Assembly (NCBI GenBank): GCA_022414725.1
Contig: CM039467.1
Span: forward strand, 14,495,932 to 14,559,931
Direction: 5' to 3'
Source of the DNA: Microglena sp. YARC
Lineage: Eukaryota; Chlorophyta; Chlorophyceae; Chlamydomonadales; Chlamydomonadaceae
DNA: 64,000 bases
Part shown: piece after piece, positions 18,983 to 29,705 of the stretch
Layout: each line of letters starts with the position of its first letter
Position numbering within the stretch: the stretch's first letter is position 1
Notes under the pieces: generated by a model
What the model was told of the DNA's origin: nothing
Database searches by the model: none
Seen by the model: the letters and a program-made list of their open reading frames with translations, nothing else
Made by a program: the position numbers and the translations under genes

Positions 18983-21900
18983 GCGGCCGGAGAGTAGACA
19001 TTGCTAGGGCGAAAAAAGGACCTCCAGCTCCAATTGTCGCCTCAAAGCTTCGTCTACTAGATATCTCCGCAGCTGACATGAAGGAGCAGGGATGAGAGGG
19101 AGGAGATGGAGGATTCTGAGAGGAAGGAGTAAGTGGGTGGGGCTCGGAAGAAGGGAATCAGGAGAGAGCTGCTTCTGAAGTACTAAGGATGGGGGTCGGG
19201 TGGTCCCAAATTAACTTGATGAGAATAGCCTGCCCCCCTCCAGTAGGCTGACCACTTATGCTGACCTCTGGAGGGGGCAGAGTAGCGGATTAGACCGCAT
19301 GAGCGTCTGTAACACTCAAATGGGGCACTGAGCAGCTCCCATAGCCGCGAAATTGCAGTCGCTCCAGCCGAATTGGCCGAAGCAGCTTCGCAACAAAGTT
19401 AGAAGGCGGCCGGAGAGCAGACATTGCTAGGGCGAAAAAAGGACCTCCAGCTCCAATTGTCGCCTCAAAGCTTTGTCTACTAGGTATCTCCGCAGCTGAC
19501 ATGAAGGAGCAGGGATGAGAGGGAGGAGATGGAGGATTCTGAGAGGAAGGAGTAAGTGGGTGGGGCTCGGAAGAAGGGAATTAGGAGAGAGCTGCTTCTG
19601 AAGTACTAAAGGAATGGGGGGTCGGGTGGTCCCAAATTAACTTGAAGAGAATAGCCTGCCCCCCTCCAGTAGGCTGACCTCTTATGCTGACCTCTGGAGG
19701 GGGCAGAGTAGCGGATTAGACCGGCATGAGCGTCTGTAACACTCAAATGGGCACTGAGCAGCTCCCATAGCCGCGAAAATTGCAGTCGCTCCAGCCCGAA
19801 TTGGCCGAAGCAGCTTCGCAGCAAAGTTAGAAGGCCGGCCGGGAGAGCAGACATGCTAAGGGCAAAAAAAGGACTTCCAGCTCCAATTGTCGCCTCAAAG
19901 CTTTGTCTACTAGGTTATCTCAGCAGCTGACATGAAGGAGCAGGGATGAGAGGGAGGAGATGGAGGATTCTGAGAGGAAGGAGGAAGTGGGTGGGGCTCG
20001 GAAGAAGGGGAATCAGGAGAGAGCTGCTTCTGAAGTACTAAGGATGGGGTCGGGTGGTCCCAAATTAACTTGAAGAGAATAGCCTGCCCCCCTCCAGTAG
20101 GCTGACCACCTTATGCTGACCTCTGGAGGGGCAGAGTAGCGGATTAGACCGCTATGAGCGTCTGTAACACTCAAATGGGGCACTGAGCAGCTCCCATAGC
20201 CGCGAAATTGCAGTCGCTCCAGCCGAATTGGCCGAAGCAGCTTTGCAGCAAAGTTAGAAGGCGGCCGGAGAGCAGACATTGCTAGGGCGAAAAAAGGACC
20301 TCCAGCTCCAATTGTCGCCTCAAAGCTTCGTCTACTAGGTATCTCAGCAGCTGACATGAAGGAGCAGGGAAGAGAGGGAGGAGATGGAGGATTCTGAGAG
20401 GAAGGAGTAAGTGGGTGGGGCTCGGAAGAAGGGAATCAGGAGAGAGCTGCTTCTGAAGTACTAAGGATGGGGGTCGGGTGGTCCCAAATTAACTTGAAGA
20501 GAATAGCCTGCCCCCCTCCAGTAGGCTGACCTCTTATGCTGACCTCTGGAGGGGGCAGAGTAGCGGATTAGACCGCATGAGCGTCTGTAACAACTCAAAA
20601 TGGGGCACTAGCCCAGCTCCCATAGCCGCGAAATTTGCAGTCGCTCCAGCCGAATTGGCCGAAGCAGCTTTGCAGCAAAGTTAGAAGGCGGCCGGAGAGC
20701 AGACATTGCTAGGGCGAAAAAAAGGACCTCCAGCTCCAATTGTCGCCCTCAAAGCTTTGTCTACTAGGTATCTCCGCAGCTGACATGAAGGAGCAGGGAT
20801 GACGAGGGAGGAGATGGAGGATTCTGAGAGGCAGGAGGAAGTGGGTGGGGCTTCGGAAGAAGGGAATCAGGAGAGAGCTGCTTCTGAAGTACTAAAGGAT
20901 GGGGGTCGGGTGGTCCCAAATTAACTTGAAGAGAATAGCCTGCCCCCCTCCAGTAGGCTGACCTCTTATGCCTGACCTCCTGGAGGGGGCAGAGTAGAGA
21001 GCATGAGCGTCTGTAACAACTCAAATGGGGCACTGAGCAGCTCCCATAGCGCGAAATTGCAGTCGCTCCAGCCGAATTGGCCGAAGCAGCTTTGCAGCAA
21101 AGTTAGAAGGCGGCGCGGAGAGCAGACATTGCTAGGGGCGAAAAAAGGACCTCCAGCTCCAATTGTCGCCTTAAAGCTTCGTCTACTAGGTAAGGAGAAC
21201 TCTCAGCAGCTGAATCATGAAGGAGCAGGGATGAGGAGGAGGAGAAGGAGCAGGATGGAGGATTCTGAGAGGAAGGAGGAAGTGGGTGGGGCTCGGAAGA
21301 AGGGAAAGTCAAGGAGAGAGCTGCTTCTGAAGTACCAAGGATGGGGGTCGGGTGGTCCAAATTAACTTGAAGAGAATAGCCTGCCCCCTCCAGTAGGCTG
21401 ACCTCTTATGCTGACCTCTGGAGGGGGCAGAGTAGCGGATTAGACCGCATGAGGCGTCTGTAACACTCAAATGGGGGCACTGAGCAGCTCCCATAGCCGC
21501 GAAATTGCAGTCGCTCCAGCCGAATTGGCCGAAGCAGCTTTTGCAGCAAAGTTAGAAGGCGGCCGGAGAGCAGACATTGCTAGGGCGAAAAAAAGGACCT
21601 CCAGCTCCAATTGTCGCCTTAAAGCTTCGTCTACTAGGTATCTTCAGCAAGCTGACATGAAGGAGCAGGGATGAGAGGGAGGAGATGGAGGATTCTGAGA
21701 GGAAGGAGGAAGTGGGTGGGGCTCGGAAGAAGGGAATCAGGAGAGAGCCTGCTTCTGAAGTACCAAGGATGGGGGTCGGGTGGTCCAAATTAACTTGAAG
21801 AGAAATAGCCTGCCCCCCTCCAGTAGGCTGACCTCTTATGCTGACCTCTGGAGGGGGCAGAGTAGCGGATTAGACCGCATGAGCGTCTGTAACACTCAAA

Positions 21901-22490
21901 TGGGGCACTGAGCAGCTCCCATAGCCGCGAAATTGCAGTCGCTCCAGCCGAATTGGCCGAAGCAGCTTTGCAGCAAAGTTAGAAGGCGGCCGGAGAGCAG
22001 ACATTGCTAGGGCGAAAAAAGGACCTCCAGCTCCAATTGTCGCCTCAAAGCTTTGTCTACTAGGTATCTCCGCAGCTGACATGAAGGAGCAGGGATGAGA
22101 GGGAGGAGATGGAGGATTCTGAGAGGAAGGAGGAAGTGGGTGGGGCTCGGAAGAAGGGAATCAGGAGAAGAGCTGCTTCTGAAGTACTAAGGATGGGGGT
22201 CGGGTGGTCCCCAAATTAACTTGAAGAGAATAGCCTGCCCCCCTCCAGTAGGCTGACCTCTTATGCTGACCTCTGGAGGGGGCAGAGTAGCGGATTAGAC
22301 CGCATGAGCGTCTGTAACACTCAAATGGGGCACTGAGCAGCTCCCATAGCCGCGAAATTGCAGTCGCTCCAGCCGAATTGGCCGCAGCAGCTTCGCAGCA
22401 AAGTTAGAAGGCGGCCGGAGAGCAGACATTGCTAGGGCGAAAAAAGGACCTCCAGCTCCAATTGTCGCCTTAAAGCTTCGTCTACTAGGT
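18983..22490. repeat. Satellite array 1, ~424-bp monomers, subfamily A
   Basis: Monomers begin at GCGGCCGGAGAGCAGACATTG-like strings at 18983, 19406, 19834, 20261, 20688, 21110, 21559, 21986 and 22411, spacings mostly 422-428 bp. They are highly homogeneous. Diagnostic A-type bases include GCTGACATGAAGG, AAAGTTAGAAGG, GACCGCATGAGCGTCTGTAAC and CCCAAATTAAC. Each monomer contains a strong inverted repeat (see the hairpin entry). Minus-strand frames of about 70-114 codons recur but are broken by indels. The array ends abruptly inside a monomer at 22490, where a LINE tail begins. Confidence 0.95.
19230..19280. promoter_or_regulatory. Conserved hairpin within the satellite monomer
   Basis: CTGCCCCCCTCCAG (19230-19243) and CTGGAGGGGGCAG (19268-19280) form a 13-bp stem with one bulged C and a 24-nt loop holding GCTGACC…GCTGACCT. 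The inverted repeat is present in nearly every monomer of both arrays. A role (replication, transcription or protein binding) is not known. Confidence 0.6.
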
Positions 22491-22720
22491 ATCCTTCTCT
22501 TGGGCTTCCTGTTTTGGGGCTTTCTTCCCTTGCCTCTCTGGTTTCGTTTGTCTTTTGTTCCTGTCCTCCTTTGTCCCTTACGTCGCCAAGGTGGTGTTCG
22601 TCCCTTCGCTGTCCCTTAGCCTTTCTTGTCGTTTTCTTTGGTCTTTTCTCCTTGTTCACAAAGGGCTAGGTTTTATTAGTTGCGCCTTTTCCTGGTTCCC
22701 CCCTTTGTAAAAAAAAAAAA
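22491..22720 (+). mobile_element. LINE family 1 tail, 5'-truncated
   Basis: Begins at CTTCTCTTGGGCTTCC, directly after the satellite break, and ends with the 3' hairpin and A12 (22709-22720). Confidence 0.85.
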
Positions 22721-24022
22721 CCCTTTGACCGGGACACCCCCTCCTCCCTCTACACTAAGGTTGTGGTCCTTCCTGCGTATAACCACCTTGGGCGCGATAT
22801 GGCAGGTCCGTTCGTCCCGGGCTGACAGACTGGATCATTCTGAGCCTCTTCACCACAAGGCTATCTGCCTTGCCCTTGGCCACCTTCACCAAGCCATCGC
22901 CAGGGACTGGATGCGCACCCAGACGGATCTTCGACACCTTGATAATGGCGCCTTCTGTCAAGATTGGTGGCGTGGCCTAGATTGCTCTCTCACAGTGGCT
23001 TCCTTTGCTAGGTTATGGCCACCCCCCGATCCTTTTGCACCATGATTGGGGTCACTCCCGGTGACCAGGAGCCTGATACCCGCACATGGAAATGACAATC
23101 CCCATGGCCCCCAGCGCTCCCTACAATCCCAGACCAATCCCAGACCCAGCCCAAAGCCTAGATCTAGACCCTGATCTAGACCCTGCCCCAGACCCAGCCA
23201 AAGCCTCAGCTCTAGACCCTGATCTAGACCCTGACCTAGATTCAGCCCAAGCCCAAGATCAAGACCCTGCCCCAGATCAGAATCAGGTTCCAGATTTAAA
23301 ACACAGCTCACGACCACATTTCCAAGATCTGGGTCTAGATCTGGACCGAGATCAAAGTCCAGATCTGCGCTAAGATCCAGATCAAGATCTAGATCTTGAT
23401 ACTGTCTCTGCTTCTTTCCTGTCGTTTACCTGTCCAGACCAGTCTTTTAGGATTTTGCTTTGCTTCCAGTTGTCTTTCTTCTTTTCTGCTTGCCCTGCTT
23501 TTAAGCCTGTTCCGCAGTTTCTCCCTTAGTTTTGCTTCCCCCTAGTTCAGTTAACACCTTTAGTTGCCTCCTTAGTTTCCCCCTAAGTTGCCTCCTTAGT
23601 TCCCCCCCCTCCCACGGTCTCCCCGCCCCCCCCCCCCCCCCCCCCTCCCCCCAATTTTCTCTCTTAGTTTCTCGCATAGTTTTCCTTTTAGTCCTCCTTA
23701 ATTTGCATCTCTTCTTTCAGTCTGCTGATCCGGTGACTGTTAGAGGTTGCAATGTTTTGGCCCCCCCCTTCATAGGTCTTTTTTCTTCGTAGTCCTAGCC
23801 CCTTCTCTTGGGCTTCCTGTTTTGGGCTTCTTCCTTGCCTCTCTGTTTTGTTTGTCTTCTGTTCCTGTCCTCCTTTGTCCCTTCAGTCGCCAAGGTGGTG
23901 TTCGTCCCTTCGCTGTCCCTTAGCCTTTCTTGTCTTTTTCTTTGGTCTTTTCTCCTTGGTCACAAAGGGCTAGGTTTTATTAGTTGCGCCTTTTCCTGGT
24001 TCCCCCCTTTGTAAAAAAAAAA
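22721..24022 (+). mobile_element. LINE family 1, 5'-truncated copy (C-terminal tail, Asp-Pro repeat, 3' UTR)
   Basis: Starts at CCCTTTGACCGGGACACC immediately after the previous poly(A). It carries the frame with LWSFLRITTLGAIWQ (22755-23045), a shortened Asp-Pro-Leu minisatellite (23150-23340), the 20-bp palindrome (23381-23400), a 3' UTR with C-runs, and poly(A) 24013-24022. It is a head-to-tail neighbour of the tail before it. Confidence 0.85.
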
Positions 24023-24091
24023 CCCTTTGGAACGGGACACCCCCTCCTCCCTCTACACTAAGGTTGTGGTCCTTCCTGTTGTATAACCACC
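24023..24091 (+). mobile_element. LINE family 1 stub
   Basis: Again begins at CCCTTTGGAACGGGACACC right after a poly(A), the same internal start as at 22721, and is cut after 69 bp by a family 2 poly(T). Confidence 0.75.
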
Positions 24092-24648
24092 TTTTTTTTT
24101 TTTTTTTTACATAGGGAGGAAACCAAGAAAGGGAACATCTGATAAAACCTAGCCCTATGTGACCGAGGAAGAAAAACCAAAGAAGAAGATTAGAGGACAT
24201 GGACCAAAAGTCCGCTAAGACAAAAGATCCGAAGACAAAAGACGAAAAAGACTAGGGGACAAAAGGACCGAGGGACACAAACTAATTACTAGGAGGACAA
24301 AGGACAAAGGGCCTTCCGAGCACCACCCCCACCTCCAAGCAACACTGTTTCTCCCCCAACCAATAAAACACCACTGTAACCTCCAAGAGCAACACAGAAA
24401 AAGAAGGAAAGGCATGCACCCGAAGGTCTTGCTGATCTAAGATTAAAACACTGCAGGGCATCACTCCTGTAACAGGCCAGTGCATCAGGGCATCACTCGT
24501 GCTTTAGCAAACCAGCACATACTCTCAGCAGCCTAGTAACATGTCGCTAGTCACCCATGCAGATCAGCAAGCACTCTGCAAAAGACGACCAGAGCGCGGC
24601 ATGGCAACAAAAAAACAGGACAGGGCCAAAGCTAACACTAACAAGGGC
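24092..24648 (-). mobile_element. Family 2 retroposon, composite block 1
   Basis: Poly(T) 24092-24108, hairpin and about 540 bp of body, ending at CTAACACTAACAAG. The junction to plus-strand LINE sequence (GGCGCGATATGGCAGG) is identical at 30266 and about 35358. Confidence 0.8.
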
Positions 24649-25118
24649 GCGATATGGCAGGTCCGTTCGTCCCGGGCTGACAGACTGGATCATTCTGAGC
24701 CTCCTTTCACCACAAAGGCATCTGCCTTGCCCTTGGCCACCTTCACCAAGCCATCGCCAGGGACTGGATGCGCACCCAGACGGATCTTCGACACCTTGAT
24801 AATGGCGCTTCTGTCAAAGCATTGTGGCGTGGCCTAAGATTGCTCTCTTCACAGTGGCTTCCTTTGCAAGCTTATGGGCCACCCCCCCGATCTTTTGCAC
24901 CATGATTGGGGTCGCTCCCGGTGACCAGGAGCCTAATACCCGCACCATGGAAATGACAATCCCCATGGCCCCAGCGCTCCCTACAATCCCAGAACAAATC
25001 CCAGACCCAGCCCAAGCCCTAGATCTAGACACTGATCTAGACCCTGAACCAGATCCAGCCCATTCCCCAGATCTAGACCCTGCTCTAGACCCTGACCCAG
25101 ACCCAGACAAAATAGGAA
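24649..25118 (+). pseudogene. LINE ORF2 C-terminal fragment, composite block 1
   Basis: From GGCGCGATATGGCAGG through the frame with RLDHSEP…, several frameshifts, and a short Asp-Pro-Leu minisatellite (25015-25110). No poly(A); it is joined directly to the Copia 3' region. Confidence 0.8.
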
Positions 25119-25433
25119 CCTAATGCCAAGCAAAATGACTAACAAAAGGAGACAGACGTAACTAAAAAAAATGACCTCAAAGGGAAGCGGTCATACCGTG
25201 CAGGATGCCGGACAAACCGCTAAACACAGCCAGGATCAAGGGCTTTGGTAAAGGGGTCAGCACAGTTGTCCTTAGTGTTAACATAGACAACCTTCAGCCG
25301 ATCATCCTCAACCAACTCAGTTTCTTGATATAATGATGGAATCACATCAATGTGATTGCTGCGAGGAATCAGCTGCAGTCATTGCCCACTCAGGGACCGC
25401 AGGTTGTCACCCTGAAATGGTGACAGTGACAGA
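25119..25433 (-). pseudogene. Copia RNase H C-terminus and 3' end (block 1)
   Basis: Read on the minus strand this gives the end of a Copia RNase H domain: VTIQGDN, then the SNHIDV…HHYIKELVEDG motif, CADPFTKP, and a C-terminus finishing HGMTASL-stop near 25165-25190, followed by a T-rich 3' stretch. The frame is damaged by several indels. It continues the Copia body at 26710-29489, from which two LINE tails separate it. Confidence 0.8.
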
Positions 25434-25651
25434 TCTGCGCTTTTAAGATCCAGATCAAGATCTAGATCTTGATACTGTCTCTGTCTTCTTTTCCTCTTGT
25501 ACCTGCCACAGACCAGTCTTTTAGGTTTTTCGCTTTGCTTCCAGTTGTCTTTCTTCTTTTCTGGTTGCCTCCCTGCTTTTTGGCTTGTTTTTGCAGTTTC
25601 TCCTTAGTTTTCTTCCCTAGTTCAGTTTCCACCCTTAGTTTTTTTTTTTTT

Positions 25652-25713
<62 letters not shown>

Positions 25714-26443
25714 CTCCTTAGTTTCCCACCCCCTCAGTTGCCCGGCTCTGCACCTTGCCGCCGCCATACTGAGATGCCAGCCGCGATTACCAGCCCGGAC
25801 TCGTATCCTGTCCCTGATTCCCGGCGCGCGACCGCTACCCAGGCTTGCCCCCTCCCGGCCCCGCCCGCGCGTGCGTAGCCCGCCGACGCGCGCCGCTCCC
25901 GCCCGGGTGCCCGTCCAGGTCGTGGTGGGGCTGGCTCCGGCGTCCCATCACCCAGCTCCGCGCAGCGCAGCTCCGTGGCTTGGCGGCGTCCAGCCGTGCT
26001 CTAGTGCCCCAACCCCCGCGCGGCCCCGTTCTTAGGTTCCGCGCCCCCCCCCCCCTCCCCCCTGCATTTTTTCTTAGTTTTCATAGTTTTTTTCTTTTAG
26101 TCCTCCTTAGTTTGCATCTCCTCTTTCATTCTTCTGATCCGGTGACTGTTCGAGGTTTGCAATGTTTTGGCCCCCCCTTCATAGGTCTTTTTTTCTTAGT
26201 AGTCCTAGCCCTTCTCTTGGGCTTCCTGTTTTTGGCTTCTTCCTTGCCTCTTGGTTTGTTTGTCTTCTGTTCTGTCCTCCTTTGTCACTTTACGTCGCCC
26301 AGGTGGTGTCCGTCCTTAGCTGTTCCCTTAGCCGTTCTTGTCTTTTTCTTTGGTCTTTTCTCCTTGGTCACAAAGGGCTAGGTTTTATTTGCAGTTGCGC
26401 CTTTTTCCTGGTTCCCCCTTTGTAAAAAAAAAAAAAAAAAAAA
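25434..26443 (+). mobile_element. LINE family 1 3' UTR nested in Copia (block 1), with GC-rich insert
   Basis: Starts AGATCTGCGC…, includes the 20-bp palindrome (25454-25473) and ends with poly(A) 26424-26443. It lies within the Copia RNase H region. Two features are unique to this copy: a tract of over 70 T with one G (25639-25711), and about 300 bp of very GC-rich sequence (25738-26040) in place of the CTCCTTAGTT segment that other copies have before their C-run. Confidence 0.8.
25738..26040. other. GC-rich foreign segment within the LINE 3' UTR
   Basis: CpG-dense sequence (GGCGCGCGACC, CCCGCGCGTGCG, CCGACGCGCGCCG) unlike anything else in the window. It is absent from the parallel copies at 31230 and 36320. 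It may be captured host exon or promoter sequence, or an assembly or cloning artefact; no motif decides. Confidence 0.5.
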
Positions 26444-26675
26444 CACCTAGCCCCCTTCTCTTGGGCTTCCTGTTTTTTTGGGCTTCTTCCTTGCCTCTCT
26501 GGTTTTTCGTTTGTCTTTTGTTCCCGTCCTCCTTTGTCCTTACGTCACCCAGGTGGTGTCCGTCCTTAGCTGTCCCTTAGTCGTTCTTGTATTTTTCTTT
26601 TGGTCTTTTCTCTCCTCAGCAGGTGGTCACAAAGGGCTAGGTTTTATCAGTTGCGCCTTTTTCCTTGGTTCCCCC

Positions 26676-26709
<34 letters not shown>
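26444..26709 (+). mobile_element. LINE family 1 tail, second in tandem (block 1)
   Basis: Begins right after the previous poly(A) with CACCTAGCCCCCTTCTC and ends in the 3' hairpin and poly(A) 26681-26709. Copia sequence resumes at 26710. Confidence 0.85.
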
Positions 26710-26711
<2 letters not shown>

Positions 26712-29489
26712 GGTACACGGTAACCCCAGATAAGCCCTCAATTTTTTCAACCGCTGCACCTCCCTGGCTGTCTGAGCCAGGGCTTGATACTCGGCCTCAC
26801 TAGAGTTAATAGCAACAGTTGGCTGCCGCTTGCTCATCCAGTTCACTAGGCACCCAGCAGCAAGAACAGCATAGCCAGTCTGAGATCTCCTGTCAGAACC
26901 CTAAGTGCGCCTACTTTGCATATTGTAGGAGTGGCACCACCATTCAAACTGAATCCTCTGTGTCGCTGGTTTGTTTCGGGAGACCCACCTCCTGGGGTGA
27001 AAGTCCTTTCACAACTAAAAAAAAAAGCAAAAAACATATCAGGCCTGGTGCACGTAGCCAAGTCTAGAAAAGCACCAACCAGGGAGAGGTACTGGCTGTT
27101 AGAGGGCAGGGGCTGTCCAGGAGGATCAGTGACAGTGCACTTGGCCATGGGGGAAGAGAACTTGGGCTTGGCTGCAGAGGTGAGACCAAACTGCTCCACC
27201 AGATCAACAATGTAAGAGTGCTGGGAGAGGTTGATCTAAACACATGCCATCAGAGTCAAGTGCAACATGCTTATTAAGTGAGAGAAACTGGACAGGCACA
27301 CCCAAATCCTTCACCTCCCAGCCAGCAGCTTCCATAGCCTTGATCAGCAAAGCATACAAAGCCAGATCATCAAAAGCACAGAAAAAATCATAAACATAGG
27401 TCAGAATATAGCTCCACCCACCAAAGGAATCCTGTCTAAAGTACAGAGCTGGTTCTGGCTTGCTCATCACAAACTCATGAGCAATCAAAACCTGCTTGAC
27501 CTCCATGCTCCAAGCCCTGGGTGCCTGCTTCAGACAAAAAAGGGACTTGACAAGTTTGCGTACAAGGGAATGCCATTAGGACCAAGCACCTTGAAAACCC
27601 TCAGGCTGGTGACAGTACAAACCAGACAGGTTCCAAGACAGCATTGAGAAAAGCTGTCTTTGATATCAGCTGCCGAACAAACATCTTCCTATGAGTGATG
27701 GCAGCAAGGAGAACCCTAAGCCCAGCTTTAGAAGAGACCGGGGCATAGACATCATGAAAGTCAAGCCCAGGCCTCTGCAAAAATCTTGAACCACAAAGCG
27801 AGCCTTATAACGCTCCACCAATCCATTAATTCCTATCTTTCAAAATAACCACCTTCCAGACAGGACCTCTGGTTAGGAGGCTGAGGAGTAACAATCCAAG
27901 TGCATGGGCACGAAAGATTCCATCTCAGTCCTTCATGGCTAGTAACCACTGATCCCGCTCAGGGTTAGAGGGGTGCATGGCGTCCCTATAGGACAGTTCA
28001 GTGGAAGTCGAAATGTATGCACCCACATAAAGGCAGTCAACCCCTACATGAGCAACATGTGTATCAGCAGGTAGTACAACCCCCAGATCAGGAATACTGA
28101 CTGGTTGAACAGGGTCGGCATTCTTTGCCTCTAAATCAGTGAAGCCTGGGTCGACTGGAACACCCCAGCCATACGCAGTATCACTCCCAGCCCACTCATC
28201 CAACTCATCACTCAGGCGTTCCTTGATGGATGACAAATCATCTAGCATTGACATGTTTGTATCACCAGGGAGGACAGGGGGCAGTGGAATCGGTACTGCC
28301 TGCAAGTCGTCTGAACGGGTGTAAGGGTGGAGATATGAATCATGCAATGGACCTGTAGAAGGCTCCACTATGATGGATGAATATCCGGATCCTATAGCTT
28401 CACGAGTGAGAGGAGGCACAGAGTAGGGCCTGGCGACCCCCTGAGATTCGGTAATTAATGTTCGGAAGGACTTTAGACCACCCGCCCGCTTTCGCTTCAC
28501 ACGAGATACAGCACGATCAGTCCCTGGCTGTGATGCAACGTCATAATACGAGGACCAGGACAGCCGTCAACAATCTGGGTTGCTAAAGGGCTTAAGGAAT
28601 TTCCAGCAGCATCCAGCATATGACTGTTGATAGCAGTAGGGATGCTGTCTACATACTGGGACCCATCATAAGGGGAGAGCCAGGAATACAGTTGTAGCTA
28701 AATTATTCATAGAAGAGTTGTTCACATTTAGCTTTCATTACTGAGAGATACTCTCTACTACCTGGTGCAAAAATAAAATAAAACTTTGGAACCCAAACAA
28801 AATAACCACTTGCTCACCAGGGAATACCGACCAGTCTACCAGAATAATGCCCTCTCATCAAGCTTGTTACGCTTTTTTTTTTTTCCCATTGACTAGAGTT
28901 AAACATAGCAAGAGGGAAAGATGAACCAAATAATAAAAAAATAAAAAAAGAAACAAAAACCCAGCAACAACGACACGACATCAGGAACCACACATCAGAC
29001 ACAGCGATTAGAGTAGCTCATAAGGAGTCTTTTCTACCCTGATTGGGCAGACGGTTGCGAAGATTAACATGCACTGAGGAAGGCATAGGGCCAGAAGGAC
29101 TTTGGGGTAGCTTAGACTCTAAAAGTGAAAACTCCTGAGATTCTAGCCACATTCTGCAAAACCCCCATTGGTACCGTTCAACAGCATAGCATTCTGCTCA
29201 GCAGTGTACATCATCGACAACTCGTGGACTGCCCAACCTTGATCAACATTCCTCAAACCACGTAAAAAAATTCCTTAGCCTGTCAGACTCAAACATTTGA
29301 ACACAAACCCATGTAGCTGAGTCATCCAGCTAAGGATGGTAGTCCTGAACTGCAAGGGAGCCTCATCCCCTGGATCTCAAGGCCAACACCTCAGCAAAAG
29401 CCAGAGAATTGATCTGTGAGACACAGGATATAAAACTCCCACAGCAAGCCTGACATGGAAAGGTCCCATGATATCTAAGTGAAGACGTT
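26710..29489 (-). pseudogene. Copia pol: integrase, RT and RNase H, block 1 (degenerate)
   Basis: Read from 29489 down. The integrase part is badly frameshifted (about 29480-28800). A linker encodes SSIIVEPSTGPLHDSYLHPY (about 28370-28310). RT begins with RDAMHPSNPERDQWLLAMKD (27986-27925). After gaps come the RT segments ending YILTYVYDFF, in which the YVDD box reads YVYD (27387-27398), and LSLNKHVALDSDG. Next is the region with LDLATCTRPD, and then the RNase H block NWMSKRQPTVAINSSEAEYQ (about 26846-26787). Reverse transcriptase copies element RNA into DNA and integrase inserts it; here the catalytic change and many indels make the copy dead. It is 85-95% similar by eye to 31888-34567. Confidence 0.8.
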
Positions 29490-29629
29490 GCAAAGGTGGT
29501 GTTTGTCCCTTAGCTGTCCCTTAGGCTTTCTTGTCTTTCTCTATGGTCTTTTCTCCTTGGTCCAAAGGGCTAGTTTTATTAAATCAGTTGCGCTTTTGCT
29601 GGTTCCCCCATTTGTAAAAAAAGAAAAAA
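29490..29629 (+). mobile_element. LINE family 1 tail, 5'-truncated
   Basis: AAAGGTGGTGTTTGTCCCTTAG… to the 3' hairpin and an A7GA6 tail (29616-29629). It sits between the broken Copia integrase and a plus-strand Copia scrap. The interrupted poly(A) is shared with 34714-34726. Confidence 0.8.
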
Positions 29630-29705
29630 CTCTCTCCAATGTCCTCTACATCCCTCTCTTTCCGGTGAACCTCCTCTCAGTCAATGCTGTGGCTCATTCC
29701 CATCC
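29630..29705 (+). pseudogene. Copia fragment (protease-to-integrase linker), plus strand
   Basis: Encodes LSNVLYIPLFPVNLLSVNAV, the conserved stretch downstream of the Copia protease, in the opposite orientation to the neighbouring Copia pol. It is cut by the family 2 poly(T) at 29706. Confidence 0.7.

Noticed and set aside
20013..20357. Recurrent minus-strand 70-114 codon frames in satellite monomers (MSAAEIPSR…)
   Set aside because: They recur because the monomer recurs. They are broken by indels in most units, and the monomer length is not kept at a multiple of three.
25469..26035. 188-codon frame through the poly(T) and GC-rich segment
   Set aside because: Poly-Phe from the T tract plus low-complexity Pro/Arg/Ala sequence. 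It is not conserved in the parallel blocks.
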